A model generated the notes under the pieces. It was not told the DNA's origin, did not search any database, and saw only the letters and a program-made list of their open reading frames with translations. A stretch of DNA of 64,000 bases from Dryococelus australis (taxonomy: Eukaryota; Arthropoda; Insecta; Phasmatodea; Phasmatidae): contig CM056997.1 in assembly GCA_029891345.1 (NCBI GenBank), positions 220,038,172-220,102,171 of the forward strand, in the 5' to 3' direction. Every line of letters begins with the position of its first letter. Position 1 is the stretch's first letter. Below, piece after piece: positions 12,686 to 24,735 of this stretch. The position numbers and the translations under genes were made by a program.

Positions 12686-14954
12686 GGAGCATAAACTTTG
12701 GATGTACTCAGTTTAATGTTTTGATTCATAGAGCTTACTAACCTGAAATATGTATTTACACAGACATCATTTTGAAAATAAGTGTCTAGGCCACTAAATA
12801 CACATAAGTTTACATGACCTACCATAACGCTACTTGTGTGAAAAATGTACTGGAAATTGGTTTATTGGTCTCTGAAATATGCCATAAAAACTTTTTTTTT
12901 TCTTAAATAGGGCTATCTTACAAAATTGCTTAAAAGAGGCTTTGTTCGTTATAGATACAGTCAGCATAAAAAGTTTGATTAAAATTGTTAAATAGATATG
13001 CTAAACATATCAAAATATTTATATGGCCTCCATTTCGAAAATCATTGCCTGACCCCATTTAAACCATGTAACATTACATGGCCTTCTGTAGGTGTGCAAA
13101 GTTTAATGGAAATAAGTGTAATTGTTCTGTAACTATGGAAAAATGTTCACTTTACTCACCTGACAAAAAATCCGGCAAAAGGGGATCTGTGTATGCATAA
13201 ATGATGCTTCTAATTCATACTGTTTGCATACAAAATTTGGTTGAATTTTGTTGAAACGTTTTGTATATATAACAAATTAATCTAAATGACTTAAATAATT
13301 GCCATTAAAATATGCCTGTCAGACATAACACATGTTAATTTACATACCCGATTGTAGCAATATATGAAATTTTGGTATGAATCGTTTGATTGGTTCTCGA
13401 GATATGGCATAAAGACTTCAAATCTTAGAGGGACAATCTTCATAAATGGAGGACAAATGTTTATGTATTAACACATGCAACAATTGTCAAAGTACAGTAT
13501 ACAAAGTTACATTTCAATAATTTCATAGATATAGCACACTAAGCTAAGATGTTTGTATAGGCACCATTCAGAAAATAAAGAGACTTGCACACACAAAACA
13601 TACAGGTAATTTAATATGGCCTACCACAGTACAACTTATTCGCCAAATTGGAAAGGAATCTGTTGATTGTTTCCCTATATACAGCATAAACTGCATTAGT
13701 TCATATGTGGCTATCTTACAAAATGGTGGAGAAATGAGGCTTTGCGTAGACAGTTTTGATGGATATAATTGATACTGTCAGCATATAAAGATACGGCCTC
13801 TCAAAGTTCATAAGTTTACAGGGCCTGTCATAGTGTTACTTGATTACCATATTTGGTAGAAATTTGTTGTTTTTTCAGATGTATCACTTAATATTAATTT
13901 GACATGTGATACTATTTTACAAAATGGCAGACAAAAGAGATTTTGGGTGGGCACATTTGATGGTTGTAATATATGCAGCTAGCATACAAAGTTTGATTCT
14001 GATTAATTATACGGTGTTGAATATATAAAATACAAAACTAAAATGGCTATATGTCAGCCATTTTGAAAGTAAGTGTCTGACACACCTAAAACATATCAGT
14101 TGACATCACCTGCCATAGTACTATTTGTTTGACATATTTGATAAAAATCTGTCAAATCTTTTCCGAGATATGACAAAAACTTGGTTTATTCGTGTGGCAC
14201 TATCTTACAAAATGGAGGACAAAAGAGACTCCATGTAGACATATTTCATTTTTTTGATATGCTATATACTTCCAGCATACAAAGTTAATTAGGAATCTAT
14301 TAAATGATTTTGAAGATATAGCATACTGTTCAAAAATATATTGATGGCCACCAATTTCAAAATAAGCACCAGAAATACTTAAAACATATTTGTACATATC
14401 AACTGCCACAGTATTATTTGTTTGCCAAATTTGGTAGGAATCTGTTAATTGTTTACCGAGATATTGCACAAAAACTTTATTAATTTATGTAGCCCTGTCT
14501 TACAAAATGGCAGACAAAAGTGTTATTTTTTGGCTTACATGTTGCTTGTAATAGATTCTGTCAGCATACAAAATTTGGTTGAAAATGGTCAAACGGTGTG
14601 GTGGTTATACCAAAATAAATATAAAATATTTATATGGTCACAATTTTGAAAATAGGTGCCCAGTAAAGTTCATTTGCGTATATTTACCTGGCCTGTCATA
14701 GCATTACTTACCTGCCAAATTTGGCAAAAATTCGTTGAGTAGTTTTAGAAATATAATGTAAAATCTTTATTTTTTCATGTGGTGCTGTTTTCCAAAATGG
14801 TGGACCTGCGACAATATTTACCACTCAATTCAATGCTTACACTTTGCACTGCCAGCACACGAAATTTGGTTGAATGGTTTCCGAGATGGCACCCTAAATT
14901 TTTTTCAGCTGCCATTTTGTAAATAAGTGCCCAGCATGGTCGCAGCATGGCCAT

Positions 14955-14981
14955 GCTGGGCCATGCCCAGCATGGCCCAGC
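14955..14981. repeat. 12 bp perfect hairpin within CATGC/CCAGC-rich patch
   Basis: GCTGGGCCATGC (14955-14966) is followed by a 3-base loop and its exact reverse complement (14970-14981). Adjacent overlapping copies of AGCATGGCC make a local palindromic cluster. Confidence 0.85.
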
Positions 14982-15099
14982 AAGTGTCGTTGCTTAGTAC
15001 TATATGTGTACTGAGTTTGGTGAAATTCAGTTCACATGTTCAAAAATATGGCAGGTAAGAGGGCTTAATGTCTTGTCGACAGCGAGGCCATTAGATATG

Positions 15100-16060
15100 G
15101 TTCAAAACTATGATAATTAAATCATTAGAGTTAATGAAACAATTTGGTTGGACCATGGTAACAAGTACCGATTTTGGTTTTATCGGCCGATGTAATGGTA
15201 TCAGTATCGGTCCATCTGTCAATTTTTTAGGCCAAGTGCATTTCAAACATTCTAATAACTGTTTCGAAATACATCATTTACAAAACACGCCAACTTACTG
15301 TTTGTTATTCCTAATTGCAAATCTTGAACATGTGTTGTTCTATTGCAATCCTTGGACAATTACTTCACTAAAATTGTTTGTCGGTCACTGATAGAAAATA
15401 ACATTCAGTAAATGCAACACTTTACACATTCCTGTAAACCAAGAAACTTAAACTTCAGAACGTAAATATATTTGTGGTGCTTCATGGCAGTTACGGAAAA
15501 TGGTGCACCAAGCCAATTTCCAAAGTGTTTGACACATGTGAATAATATAACACTTCACTTGAGAAAACACACTAAAATGGCATCAACAACCAACTACTGT
15601 GTTCAGTGAAAACAAATACAAAAATAGTGTATTACCAATAAAATATTCTGGAAACACCAGCCAGGTAGCATAAACATGACAAAAAAAAAACATGCACACA
15701 TTGGTATTGCTGGACTGGTAATGTTTCAGTGAATGAATGCTCCATCATAAATGTTAAACATATTTATAAAACCAATTAGCTAAACTAAAAAAATATATAT
15801 ATTTTTTAAAAACACAATTTAAACCAAAAATGTTGTAAGAGGTATTAAAGTTTTAAATTTCAACTTCTATTACTGAATACTACTTTCTTCCATAGTCATA
15901 ATCAATACTGCCAAGGTAACATACATCCAGCAACAACTCGTGAGCTGATACAGTACTTTGAGAGCTTTCATTGGGTTCATACTATGTAGGTTGGTCACAT
16001 TGTTTGTCATAATTTACCCTATTTACATGACATGGACAATATACAATCACAACAAAGCAA
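15100..16060 (+). repeat. Dispersed repeat, copy 1 (partner at 60.45-61.48 kb)
   Basis: Long diverged similarity to 60450-61480 in the same orientation. Shared anchors include TTTACAAAACACGC, CAATCCTTG followed by TTACTTCACTAAAAT, TTGTAAGAGG/TTGTAAGTAT after AACCA(A/T)AAATG, and TGTAGGTTGGTCACATTGT. No coding region is apparent; the element class is unknown. A CCGAT/CGGCC-rich patch near 15165-15210 resembles the ends of some hAT-type elements. Confidence 0.65.
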
Positions 16061-17248
16061 ACCTGTGATAGGTTGACATGCCCAGCCAATAATCAGGCAA
16101 CAATCCTTCAGAAAAACTGATTGTATAAAGTTGCTATTTCTTGGCTGATCTGGTAATGACAGCTGCAATTGCTGAAATGCCAGAAGAAGGAAAAACCTTT
16201 GCAGAAGCACAATCCCTGAAACTTGTTGAATAATTGATACTAATGATAAAAATAACTCCTGTTTCAGGTTTCAAGTTCACTTGTATCAGAAATTGGCGTG
16301 TAAGACGGGGGATAATTTTGTCTTTAATCTGTAACCTCACAAATTTTTTAGGTGTTTCAAAATGACTTCTCAATGTAAATTCTTCAATGAAAATTATATT
16401 TGATATTTTAGCTCATGCGCAGGAAGTTCTGTCTTTCTGAAAATAAACCACAAAAATACGTGTGCATATGATTGACCTAATAACATAATATCTTTATAAA
16501 CCTTTAAATATTTTGAGCAAGTTTTGAATTATTCTGTTCCATGTGAGCATATTTTCAGGACACATATGCCTTTGAGTGTATTAAATATTTTTGGGTGACC
16601 CAAATGTGATAAAATGTGATATGAGCCTGCAATAAAAATTTGGTTAGTTTTATCTTGGTTAGGAAGATCACACGACGATAAATGGAGTAAAATACTATAA
16701 TTGATCCATTTTTAAAGATTTAAAGCTGCAGGTTAACGTAATTTTGTATTTGTGTGGTTTGTTAATTTTTTTTTATTAAATTATTTGTGGTGCTTTTTCT
16801 AAAATTTTAATGTCTCTTTACAGACAGTACATCTGATTACTAGACAACAAAGAAATATTTTTAGGAGATCTCAGATGTGGATTTTGGGCAAGATAGTTGT
16901 CATCTATTTATAAAGATAATTAAAATATTTTTGTTTAGTGTGTGCAGTCAAATTTGCCTGTATGATTTGCATCATTATACTAGTGTACTGAGAATAACTG
17001 CACTCAGTTTTATATTTAATTTTTATTCTTTTTTTACTTTGAAACAGCCTTAACTTTTGTGGAGTCTGGTATAGGTAGATATAGTACTTGGAATTCACTA
17101 GAAATGATACTGCTGGAGCCAGCATACATGAAAGTGGAAGCTGCAGCATAGCAGTGTGTCATTGCTGGAGTTTTAATAACTTCTTTATTATGTTGTTCCA
17201 AATGGCAGAAGAGTATGATGTGTGTGTTATATAAATGTTAAATGATAG
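16061..17248. other. AT-rich sequence upstream of the BSDC1-like exon, probably intron
   Basis: No exon recognised. The next feature begins with a 3' splice site, so at least the end of this stretch is intronic if the gene is intact. A 79-residue minus-strand open frame (16134-16373) has no recognisable motif. Confidence 0.4.
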
Positions 17249-17384
17249 CTGAGCCACACCACATTCTGGCATCGCTACCTGTTCCGAAGAGCGCTACTGG
17301 AGGATGAAGAGGCCAGGCGGGAAGCTATAGAGAGGAGGGCAGAGAGGGAGAAGAAAGCAGCTGAGAGCTTCCGCTGGGACCAAG
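17249..17384 (+). CDS. BSDC1-like protein, internal exon (end of BSD domain)
   Basis: A 136-base exon bounded by an AG acceptor (ending at 17248) and a GT donor (17385, GTATGA). It encodes LSHTTFWHRYLFRRALLEDE followed by a basic/acidic helical stretch rich in Glu, Arg and Ala, ending FRWDQ. The FW.RY pattern followed by a Glu-rich segment matches the end of the BSD domain in BSDC1-type proteins (SYAP1/SAP47 are relatives). The exon starts in phase 0 and ends after the first base of a codon, which the exon at 23011 completes to Glu, supporting a genuine pair. Codons are GC-richer than the flanking intron DNA. BSDC1 function is poorly defined; a cytoplasmic role is likely. Upstream exons are not visible. 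Confidence 0.78.
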
Positions 17385-17925
17385 GTATGATGGCCAACAT
17401 TGGTTAGTAAGTGTTGTGGTTCTCTGTAACTAGCTGTACTGTTCGGTGCTAATCTTTTTATAATGGAGGATCACATTTTCCACGTGGATGCAATATCACA
17501 ACACCAGTGAAATGCCTCATCCATGTGGAACATATGTTTGTCTGAATTTGTGTATGTTTGTCTATTTGTGAGTATTGCCCTAAGAGAACTTGTGTTTTAT
17601 TTCTTTTTAGCATACTTATTATATTCCTGCTATATCTTATTGTTTGAATGTGAATTAATGACACAGTATTCATCCAAAAATAAACACTTTTGTAATATGA
17701 CCAATTTTATTTTGTCACATATACTTATTGACATGCCATGATAATAAAGAAACTCAAAAGTTCAGTAATGAAAACTTTTTTAATATAAGTAAAATATTTC
17801 CCTATTTTACTTATATTAAAATAGTTTCCATTAGTTTTCAAAGTTAGATTACTAGTCATCAAACATAATTTACTAGAAAGAGAAACGAATGCTGTATTTA
17901 AAAAAACTGTTCTGTGTCAACTAGT

Positions 17926-19362
17926 ACTCATCACTTGAATCAGATTCCTCAGTAGAACCATCCTCCGAGTCTGATGATGCCATTTTTTCATCCTCCCATA
18001 CGACATGGTCTTTAACTGCCATCAAGTCCATTAGGCAGGCATCATTTTGTAAAGCCTTGCACAGTGGATTCTAAAAGAAGAAAGTTACACGCACATGTTT
18101 AAGATCAACAAAAGTTGGGTTTTGTTGTATAAAAAGTTTTGACTTACCTTGTGAGGTACTATCCAAAGCAATTTAATTCAGAGTCCCAGTAAAGCCTCTG
18201 AAGGCCTTTTCAGCTTGCCAGTTCATCGAGTGGAGAGAAGAGATTTGTGTGGCTCTTAACATTGAAGCGAGGTGAGAGTGGAGCAGCACCAGAATGAAGG
18301 GGTGTGGGAAACTGAAGATCCTCCAGAAAACCTGCAGACCAGTGGCATCATCCAGCGTGATTTCCACCTGCGAAAATGTGGGAACGATCTCGTCAGGAAT
18401 CAAATTCGGTTCATCAAGATGGGAGACAAGTAGTCCAACCACTGCCAGCTCGTGGTAGTGGGCAGTTCGCAGCAACCAATCATTCTTCATACTAGCGGTG
18501 AAGATAGTCTTTGAAAAAAGTGTGTACCCACAAACAATCAACACTTAGAGTTGTAATTCATGGCTCATGGTATTATCAGAAGGTGAGTATTAGAGTCCTG
18601 TAAGGCAAACTTGACACGCTGCTTCAGAAGAGCCCCGGGTCTCCTATTTCGAACAACCAATAGTAATTCCACCATAAGTTCACTTGTCATTCACCCCTTT
18701 TCATTACACTTGAAAATTACTGCCATTACGCAACATCTCCTTGGAGTTTTTTTATTTTCAAGATGTCAAATTTCACTGATGTCTTGTCTGTGTTTCCAAC
18801 TGGGATAGCAAATAAGAATGCTTCTGGCAAAGTTGAATCATTTGCCGCTGATACTGCAAAAGTTTTTCTCAAAATTTTTTTGTAACTTTTGAGCAGTTGT
18901 GGTCCCTCGTCTCACTGAGAGCCATGCTGCTGCATAAAATGTGTGCACCACCTATTGCTTGCTTTGAAATCACACTGAGGAATATTTCATGCAGTTGCAG
19001 TTTCAATCTCATTCATTCAAATTGCTTTCCACAAAACTGTACGTACACCCTTACTCTTCTTTCAACGCGATTTCGTCCACTTCATTGAACCTTCGTTTTT
19101 TTGGCCCGCAAAATGCTTTCCTTGTAGAATGTTCACAAAGTCTGCACCTGCAAATATTTGCTTTGGTAATAGAAAAATGCCTGGCTGCAGCACAATTGTT
19201 AAGAATTTTTGCATGCCCAACCACCGTTAGTTTAAAATTCACATCATAACTGCAACGTTCAAATTTTCTTAGCTGTGACACAGACAAACCTTTTCTCTCA
19301 ACATGGTCACTTATAGTTAATTTAACACTTGCGTACGTTAAATACAAGTACGTTAAATACAA
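17926..19362 (-). pseudogene. pogo/Tigger-type transposase remnant
   Basis: A minus-strand relic of a Tc1/mariner-superfamily pogo transposase, a DDE enzyme acting on TIR-ended DNA. The N-terminal DNA-binding (Brinker/CENP-B-like HTH) part is open at 19362-19051: KLTVVGHAKILNNCAAARHF, then SITKANICRCR and RKAFCGPKKRRFNE. A degraded middle shows MTSELMVELLLVV and RRPGALL (about 18700-18620). TGKLKRPSEALLGL and IKLLWIVPH (about 18240-18150) match the C-terminal part of Tigger. A 50-codon acidic Ser/Asp-rich tail ends at the stop near 17926. Between 18071 and 18147 there are splice-like signals (GTAAGT donor, pyrimidine-rich AG acceptor, minus strand) that join the last two blocks in frame. Multiple stops make it non-functional. 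Confidence 0.78.
18071..18147 (-). other. Probable 77 bp intron within the pogo-like relic
   Basis: Minus-strand CACAAG|GTAAGTC at the 5' side and TTTCTTCTTTTAG|AATCC at the 3' side are close to consensus. Removing it fuses the VPHK-ending frame directly to the NPLCKAL frame of the acidic C-terminal tail. pogo relatives usually have few introns. Confidence 0.5.
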
Positions 19363-20734
19363 AACCGGGAAATGGTATCATTGTGAAGAAAACTAAATAT
19401 GAAAAAATAAAAATATTCAGATGCTGTAGATCAACTACTACCTTTTACTTACAACCTCAGACATATTCACTCTGGGAACATTGAACGTGAGTGTGAGAGT
19501 ATGTCATCAGACAACATTGATCACTCACGTTAACAGAGACTATGCCATTTTGGGTGATCACATAGCTACTCTAGATCACATGATGTTTTGTTTACCATCA
19601 TGTTACATTTTGTAAATGTAACGTATCCAAACATTACTACCTGTGGTGTAATGTGATCACCGACATGTTTATGCATGTTTGATGCTTGTACCAATATTTC
19701 TGCAGCTGTTTTGTCAAGTAGTTTTGCTATAGGGGCTAGTTAGAAATATCCACCGGCCTGGATTGAAGACCAGTATTTCCCTAGAAACCACTAGCTAAAT
19801 GCTACTACCCATGCATAATAAATATTGACCTCAAATTGTTTGTGTTGCAAAAATAAGATGACCTCTACATTTTTGGATGTGGAAATTGTAGCAAAATATC
19901 ATATATTTAGGTGAATGTGGTACTTAAATAAAAACTGTTATAAATAGGTAAATAATTTAAAGTCATTTTGATTATAAGATATGGTTACAAGACACCTGAA
20001 GGGCATATCTGAGTTTATGAGGGATGGAGGTCTTTATAAAAATAAAAGAACTAAATTTGATATCTTATTTATTCATACAGCTTTTATTTACAGCATTAAA
20101 TTATCTATCTCCACTGTTAATATTTTTATTTCTTAGTGAGCACAAAATTGACACACTCCTCATGCGCGCTATCTATCTAGCTAGCGATATATATCACCCT
20201 CCTTCACTAGCTACCTCGCTAGTATCGAGGGGAAAGGGGAGGTGGGGAGCTGTGGCAGCTCACTTCCTTCTCCGCTTGTTGTGATGGTAACGTACAGTTG
20301 TAGTCTCAGTGCCTCCTAATGAATGTGATAGTCTCAGCGGTAATTCTTTGTAACTGACGTGCCTGGTGGGTTGGGGTTTGCCCACATTGGGGTGCATGGG
20401 AGGTCGAGTGGAATCAAACCCCTGGGTGAGCTTAACGATACATGTTTCTCTACCAGATAGCACGATCTTGCTCACCGTGATGGTTGCAGAAAATCTGGAC
20501 ACCAGCTATTCAAGGGTGAATTAAAAATAATTAATTTGAAATGTTCGAGTTTGAATGTGAGATGAGGTATGATGATTTTGGCTATCCCTACTCCGCGTTT
20601 TGTTGGCGATAAAGTCTCCCAAGAGGAGATGGCTTGGTGGGCTTTCGCTCAGGGATGTAAGTGGGTAGTGGGGTAGCGATCCGATGCCTTTGAATGGGGA
20701 GTGGAATTACTACCTTTATTACCTTCCCAGTTAC

Positions 20735-22060
20735 TTACCAGGCACAAAAGCAAGTTACAACATTTATAACAGTGCTCTGAAAGCATAACAGCCTGACAGT
20801 GAATTTTTTGTATTTCAGATGGATTTTAAGCCCAAATTTAACTATGTTATACAAGTATTCGCAAAGATACGAGACACTTTTGGACCAAGAGTTCCAGCGA
20901 GTTACTACTGGTATGGGAAAAACTTTTGGTTTCTTAGTTTCATCGTTATATTTGTCTGTCGAGGATTGAATGTACGCATGCTTTCTCTTACAAGTGTTCA
21001 AAAATAAGTGTTTTGTTTGCACCACACAGTTTTTCAAGTCAGTAAGTTTTACTGCCCAAACATTGCCCACCAAGTTCAATTTATGGGCCCAGCATTGGGT
21101 ATGCACTAGTTCCTCTGACACTAAATTTCTGACTGCACTGATGCACTCGCCCATGTGCCTAGTCGAATCAGAAGTAATAGAGACAATGTCCCTATACTGA
21201 ATGTCTAAGTTCTGAACTACACCTACGATTGCTTGAGAACATTTTGTGGCGTTGGCATTTTTCGGAATATTTACTCCCCCAACGTAAATTTTTTGGACTG
21301 AATCATCCCCATAACCTAGCATTTCAATAAGGACTACGAAGAGACACAGTCCTTTCCTATCTGTGGTTTCGTCACACTGAATCGAAACTCTTTGATTTTT
21401 CACTACTGCCTTTAATCTTGCTACCTCCTCAGAAATTATTTCGGCAACATAACCTTCACGCAGGTTACTTGCTGAAGGCAAATCTGCAGATTCTAACAAA
21501 CAAAATAAAAGTTGTTAAATAATCAGAACGTATGTATTACTTTGATTCTATCAATTAGAGAAACCTAATCATGCCGCAACTTGTAATGGCTTGTAAAAAA
21601 ATAATAATAAAAAAAACAACTTATTTTATTCTAGCCACTATTAAAAAAAGTTTACAAAAATTAGTCTTCAACTTTTCAAACAACTACACAAAATGAAGAA
21701 TTAATATAAACAATTATTGTTGTGTATAAATTTCGTCATCCATTCCAGAAGTTGGGGGTTATGTAGTTTTTTGAGTGGTATATTAGCTTCCATGAATGCC
21801 CGAGTCGTAGACATAATAAATTAATTTTTATAGACTTTCACTGTTTTTGCTGTAGATACTGCTGACGTAAAGAAAACTTGCCTTTTTTTGCACTTTCTTG
21901 AAGCCTTTCCTTGTTTGTCTTTTGTGCCGCACTGCCTTTAATATGCTTAACATACGTGTCTTTTCTTTGCCACTCAACCCTCACATTGCAATATTTACAC
22001 ATGAAAATTTTGTTTGCACTATCAAAAATGTAAAAACCTTATGCAGCAATCTCCACTGCC
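20735..22060 (-). pseudogene. CGGBP1-like hAT transposase remnant
   Basis: Minus strand. The first part (about 22050-21890) encodes a zinc-finger-like segment FMCKYCNVRVEW...YVKHIKG followed by a Lys/Gln-rich helix, as in CGGBP1-type and related hAT N-terminal fingers. A 254-codon frame (21499-20735) follows with the hAT catalytic fold: VSIQCDETTDRKG, ITSDSTRHMGECI, HTQCWAHKLNLVGNVW and VVTRWNSW. The frame runs to a stop past 20820 without the usual C-terminal dimerisation (hATC) motif, so the C-terminus is lost or lies in decayed sequence. The finger and catalytic parts are separated by about 390 bp of AT-rich DNA. CGGBP1-like domesticated genes exist in animals; this copy's truncation favours a dead transposon. 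Confidence 0.75.
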
Positions 22061-23010
22061 CTATCAAATACTGTAACAACAATTTCAATACACACGTGTA
22101 AGAGCGAAATTACTAAACTCTTGCCGTCACCAGTACCATTACCATTTTTTCTTCATCAAAAAAATCACTTTCAGTTCGAATAACACTTGCAGAAGTGAAT
22201 TGACCTATCGAAAGTAGTGATAGTACCTATTCACACCAATCACTGCAATCAATATCTCGAATCTGACATGTTTTGTGCTCAATACAGCAAAGCAACTCAG
22301 TTTATTTCTTAATTATTTTGCAAGTAAATTGTGATTTTATAATTTCATATAAATTATACAAATTTCACGATTTCGCGCATCGCGAAAATCAGATGTCTGT
22401 AGTTATAGACAATTAACTCATACTTATCATTAACACATTTTGTCTATCTGTTGCTATCAGCTGTAATATCTTTCATTCATGCATCCATGTCCAATGGCTT
22501 AGTCTGCCAGTTGCACTATTCACTGCACCGATGCTCACAGTCGTAGATTTTCCTCCTGCTGGTTACTTATCTTGCTGCACACATCTCTTCTCACTCGTCG
22601 TCCTTGCTTGATGCCGCAGCCACACATCCATTCAACAACTACGGACTCAGAGACCCATCACACTATTTATAGCAGCTGGTCTTGACCTGTACCCAAGTTC
22701 CGTTAGAGACATGAGGTCAGTAATCCAGAGCATTTTTCAGATGCGTCAAAGACACTTGATACCCAAGGTTGGGAGCGGCGTGTGCCTTGATACACATAAC
22801 ATGCACACTTTGTAAACATTCCTTTGTGAAAATCAGCTGCGTCTCCGGTTACAACTGATATTGTATAAATCATCTAATTACTCTGTTTTTCACTTCCACT
22901 CGCTCGCACAGGACAAAACAGCAAGCACATAACATAGCAGCAAACGCATAACAATATTGTCAGGGTGAAGTGGTGTTAGTACCTTCACATGCTGCTTAAT
23001 TGATGTGCAG

Positions 23011-23298
23011 AGGTGGACTTCAGCACAAATGTAGAGCTGTCAGAGGAGGAGCAAATGCGGCTGCTGGCGGAATACGAGCAGGAGTGTGCAGCAAGGAGGC
23101 TGCGAGGTGATCTTGACGACCCACTGTTAGCAGCGGAGCTGCAAGACGACCACTACTCACACGGCAGTATAGTGAAGAGCCAGTCAGAGCCGGCCATGAG
23201 CCGGGCCCAGCCTCAGCCTGACACGCTTAGCGTGAGGGAGCGGCACGACATGGTTATTGTGGGGGATTGCCACACCTCCTCTTCCTCCGGTGACAAAG
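23011..23298 (+). CDS. BSDC1-like protein, internal exon (acidic region and Ser-rich linker)
   Basis: A 288-base exon between AG (23010) and GT (23299, GTGAGT), completing the split Glu codon of the previous exon and again ending in phase 1. It encodes EVDFSTNVELSEEEQMRLL, then AEYEQECAARRLRG, an acidic DLDDPLLAAELQDD block, SHGSIVKSQSEPAMSRAQ, and a Ser-rich end. The ELSEEEQ..LL.EYE helix motif occurs after the BSD domain in BSDC1-type proteins. The ORF extends past the donor to 23393, but the strong donor and phase agreement favour splicing. The terminal exon(s) were not identified downstream, probably because of large introns. Confidence 0.8.
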
Positions 23299-24479
23299 GT
23301 GAGTTACATTTGTGTGGCTCAGGAGAATCTGCTGGTATGTATAAATATCAACAAATTCAACCCAACATTTCCTGTCTTTTTTGTACTTATTAATACTTAT
23401 TAATACTTTGAAGTATAAGTGGTGATATGTTTATGTTAAAACTAATGTCATTTACAAAAATTTTGAAGAAAAAAAAATAGTTTTGTTGGTTTTTGGGGGT
23501 TGTGGTAGTTTACAGTGAATGGTTTGGTTTACCCTAAAAGCATTTTGTCTATGTTTTGCGTTACATGTGTTTAATCTAGAAATTTTTCACCTTTGGCATA
23601 GGTTCAGCCTGTTGTCATTTTGCCAGTGAGGAATTTTACATACAGGTGTTTTTCTAATTGGTATTTAGCCAAAAGACATTTCATTTAAAAATAAAACATG
23701 AGCACTTGAACTTTTGTCACAGAATGTATTTTGAATGTCTGTACATCGTATTTCTTGTTTCATCTGTTTAACCTTGTAAAGGATCCTGTAACTAGACTTA
23801 AGATTGTTAAAAATAGATTATTATAGCCCTAGACAAAAGTCTAACAATGTTTTATGATATTACAGCTGTCTAGTGTGTGGGACTGGCCAAGTGAAAGGAT
23901 AGAGTTTTACTTGTTCAATGATATTAGGTATGTCTCGGCCACCTGTCATGGTATTATTTTCAAACAAAAACATTTTACCCATGCCACATTTCTACATGAA
24001 GTTTTTTTTTTGCAACATTTCTGGTGAACTGAAAATTGTGGGCAAATTGAGATTTATAGTTTCAAAAAACACTCAGAAACACAAAGCTTATTAATTTACG
24101 TCTATTTGCTGTCATGTAGCAAAGGCACAAAGTGTTTTTTTGTTTGAAAGCAGCAGAATCTCTATGTATTGAAATTTTGCTTCCATGGAACATATTCTGT
24201 GGTCCCAGTTTTTATTTATCTGCAGTTCAAGACCACAATCATTGAAAGTCCACATGTATTGAAATTTTTTGTTAGTCCCTTGAGAATGATGAGAATCCAT
24301 TTTATCATGAAAGGTAGCTGAGACGTGCCTAAAATCATTTAACATGTATAACCCAGTCTTTTTGCTCAGCCAGCCTCGCACTAAAGCAGCACCCTCAATT
24401 TTAATATGTATGCAAGTAAAAATAATTTAATATTGAATCTTTTAATCTGTGGCAATAGTTCATTTACAAAACAAACCAG
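23299..24479 (+). other. Intronic AT-rich sequence after the second exon
   Basis: Begins with a consensus donor. No exon or element recognised up to the next repeat. An 89-codon minus-strand frame (24112-24381) has no recognised motif. Confidence 0.4.
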
Positions 24480-24654
24480 TAGTTACTGGTAATGACGTTG
24501 CTTTCCTCAACATGGATGGAAATTATTTTTGAATAATTTCTTAAAAGCTGAGTTGGTAGGAAGAACTTGACTTCTCTTTGAAAGCAATAACTTTAGAAAT
24601 GAAACCAGAAACTTGTGCAACAGTAGTGAGACAATTACAAAAACACACATGCCT

Positions 24655-24735
24655 TACCCGGGAGTTGAAGCCAGATAATCACATACTATGAACTAGCGTG
24701 CAATCCATTGTATCACGGTGGTAGGCTTTAGAGCT
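24655..24735 (-). repeat. tRNA-derived SINE head
   Basis: On the minus strand this reads like a tRNA: an A-box-like GATACAATGGATTGCACG (24697-24714), an anticodon-arm-sized spacer, and a B-box-like GGCTTCAACTCCCGGG (24657-24672). No acceptor-stem pairing is evident, so it is a SINE promoter head rather than a tRNA gene. The same segment, more decayed, is at 12605-12685. Confidence 0.6.

Larger units (their letters stand above)
12420..15060 (+). repeat. Array-bearing repeat element, copy 2: leader with tRNA-like head plus ~290 bp units
   Basis: The first ~320 bp match 24480-24800, and the last ~60 bp (core GAGTTTGGTGAAATTCAGTT) match 26675-26700, so the two loci share both ends and form a repeat family. 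The interior consists of diverged ~275-300 bp units marked by GAAAATAAGTGYCTGAC-like and ACAAAATGGCAGACAAAAG-like blocks; late markers at about 14061, 14358, 14645 and 14920 show the spacing. It is the reverse complement of the 5420-7440 array. No transposase or RT frame is present, so it is non-autonomous or satellite-like. Confidence 0.75.
17385..23010 (+). other. Intron of the BSDC1-like gene (5626 bp)
   Basis: GT at 17385 and AG at 23009-23010 (GATGTGCAG). The intron hosts a pogo/Tigger relic and a CGGBP1-like hAT relic, both on the minus strand and so antisense to the host gene. The intervals 17385-17925, 19400-20734 and 22100-23010 hold nothing recognised beyond AT-rich sequence. Confidence 0.7.

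Noticed and set aside
18173-18544. 123-codon minus-strand frame as an independent host gene
   Set aside because: The alternative frame across the same DNA carries the TGKLKRPS pogo motif in correct order with flanking transposase blocks, so this frame is a shadow.
24655-24735. A genuine tRNA gene
   Set aside because: A- and B-box-like blocks are present, but no acceptor stem or anticodon loop pairs and the segment lies inside a repeat element; better explained as a SINE head.
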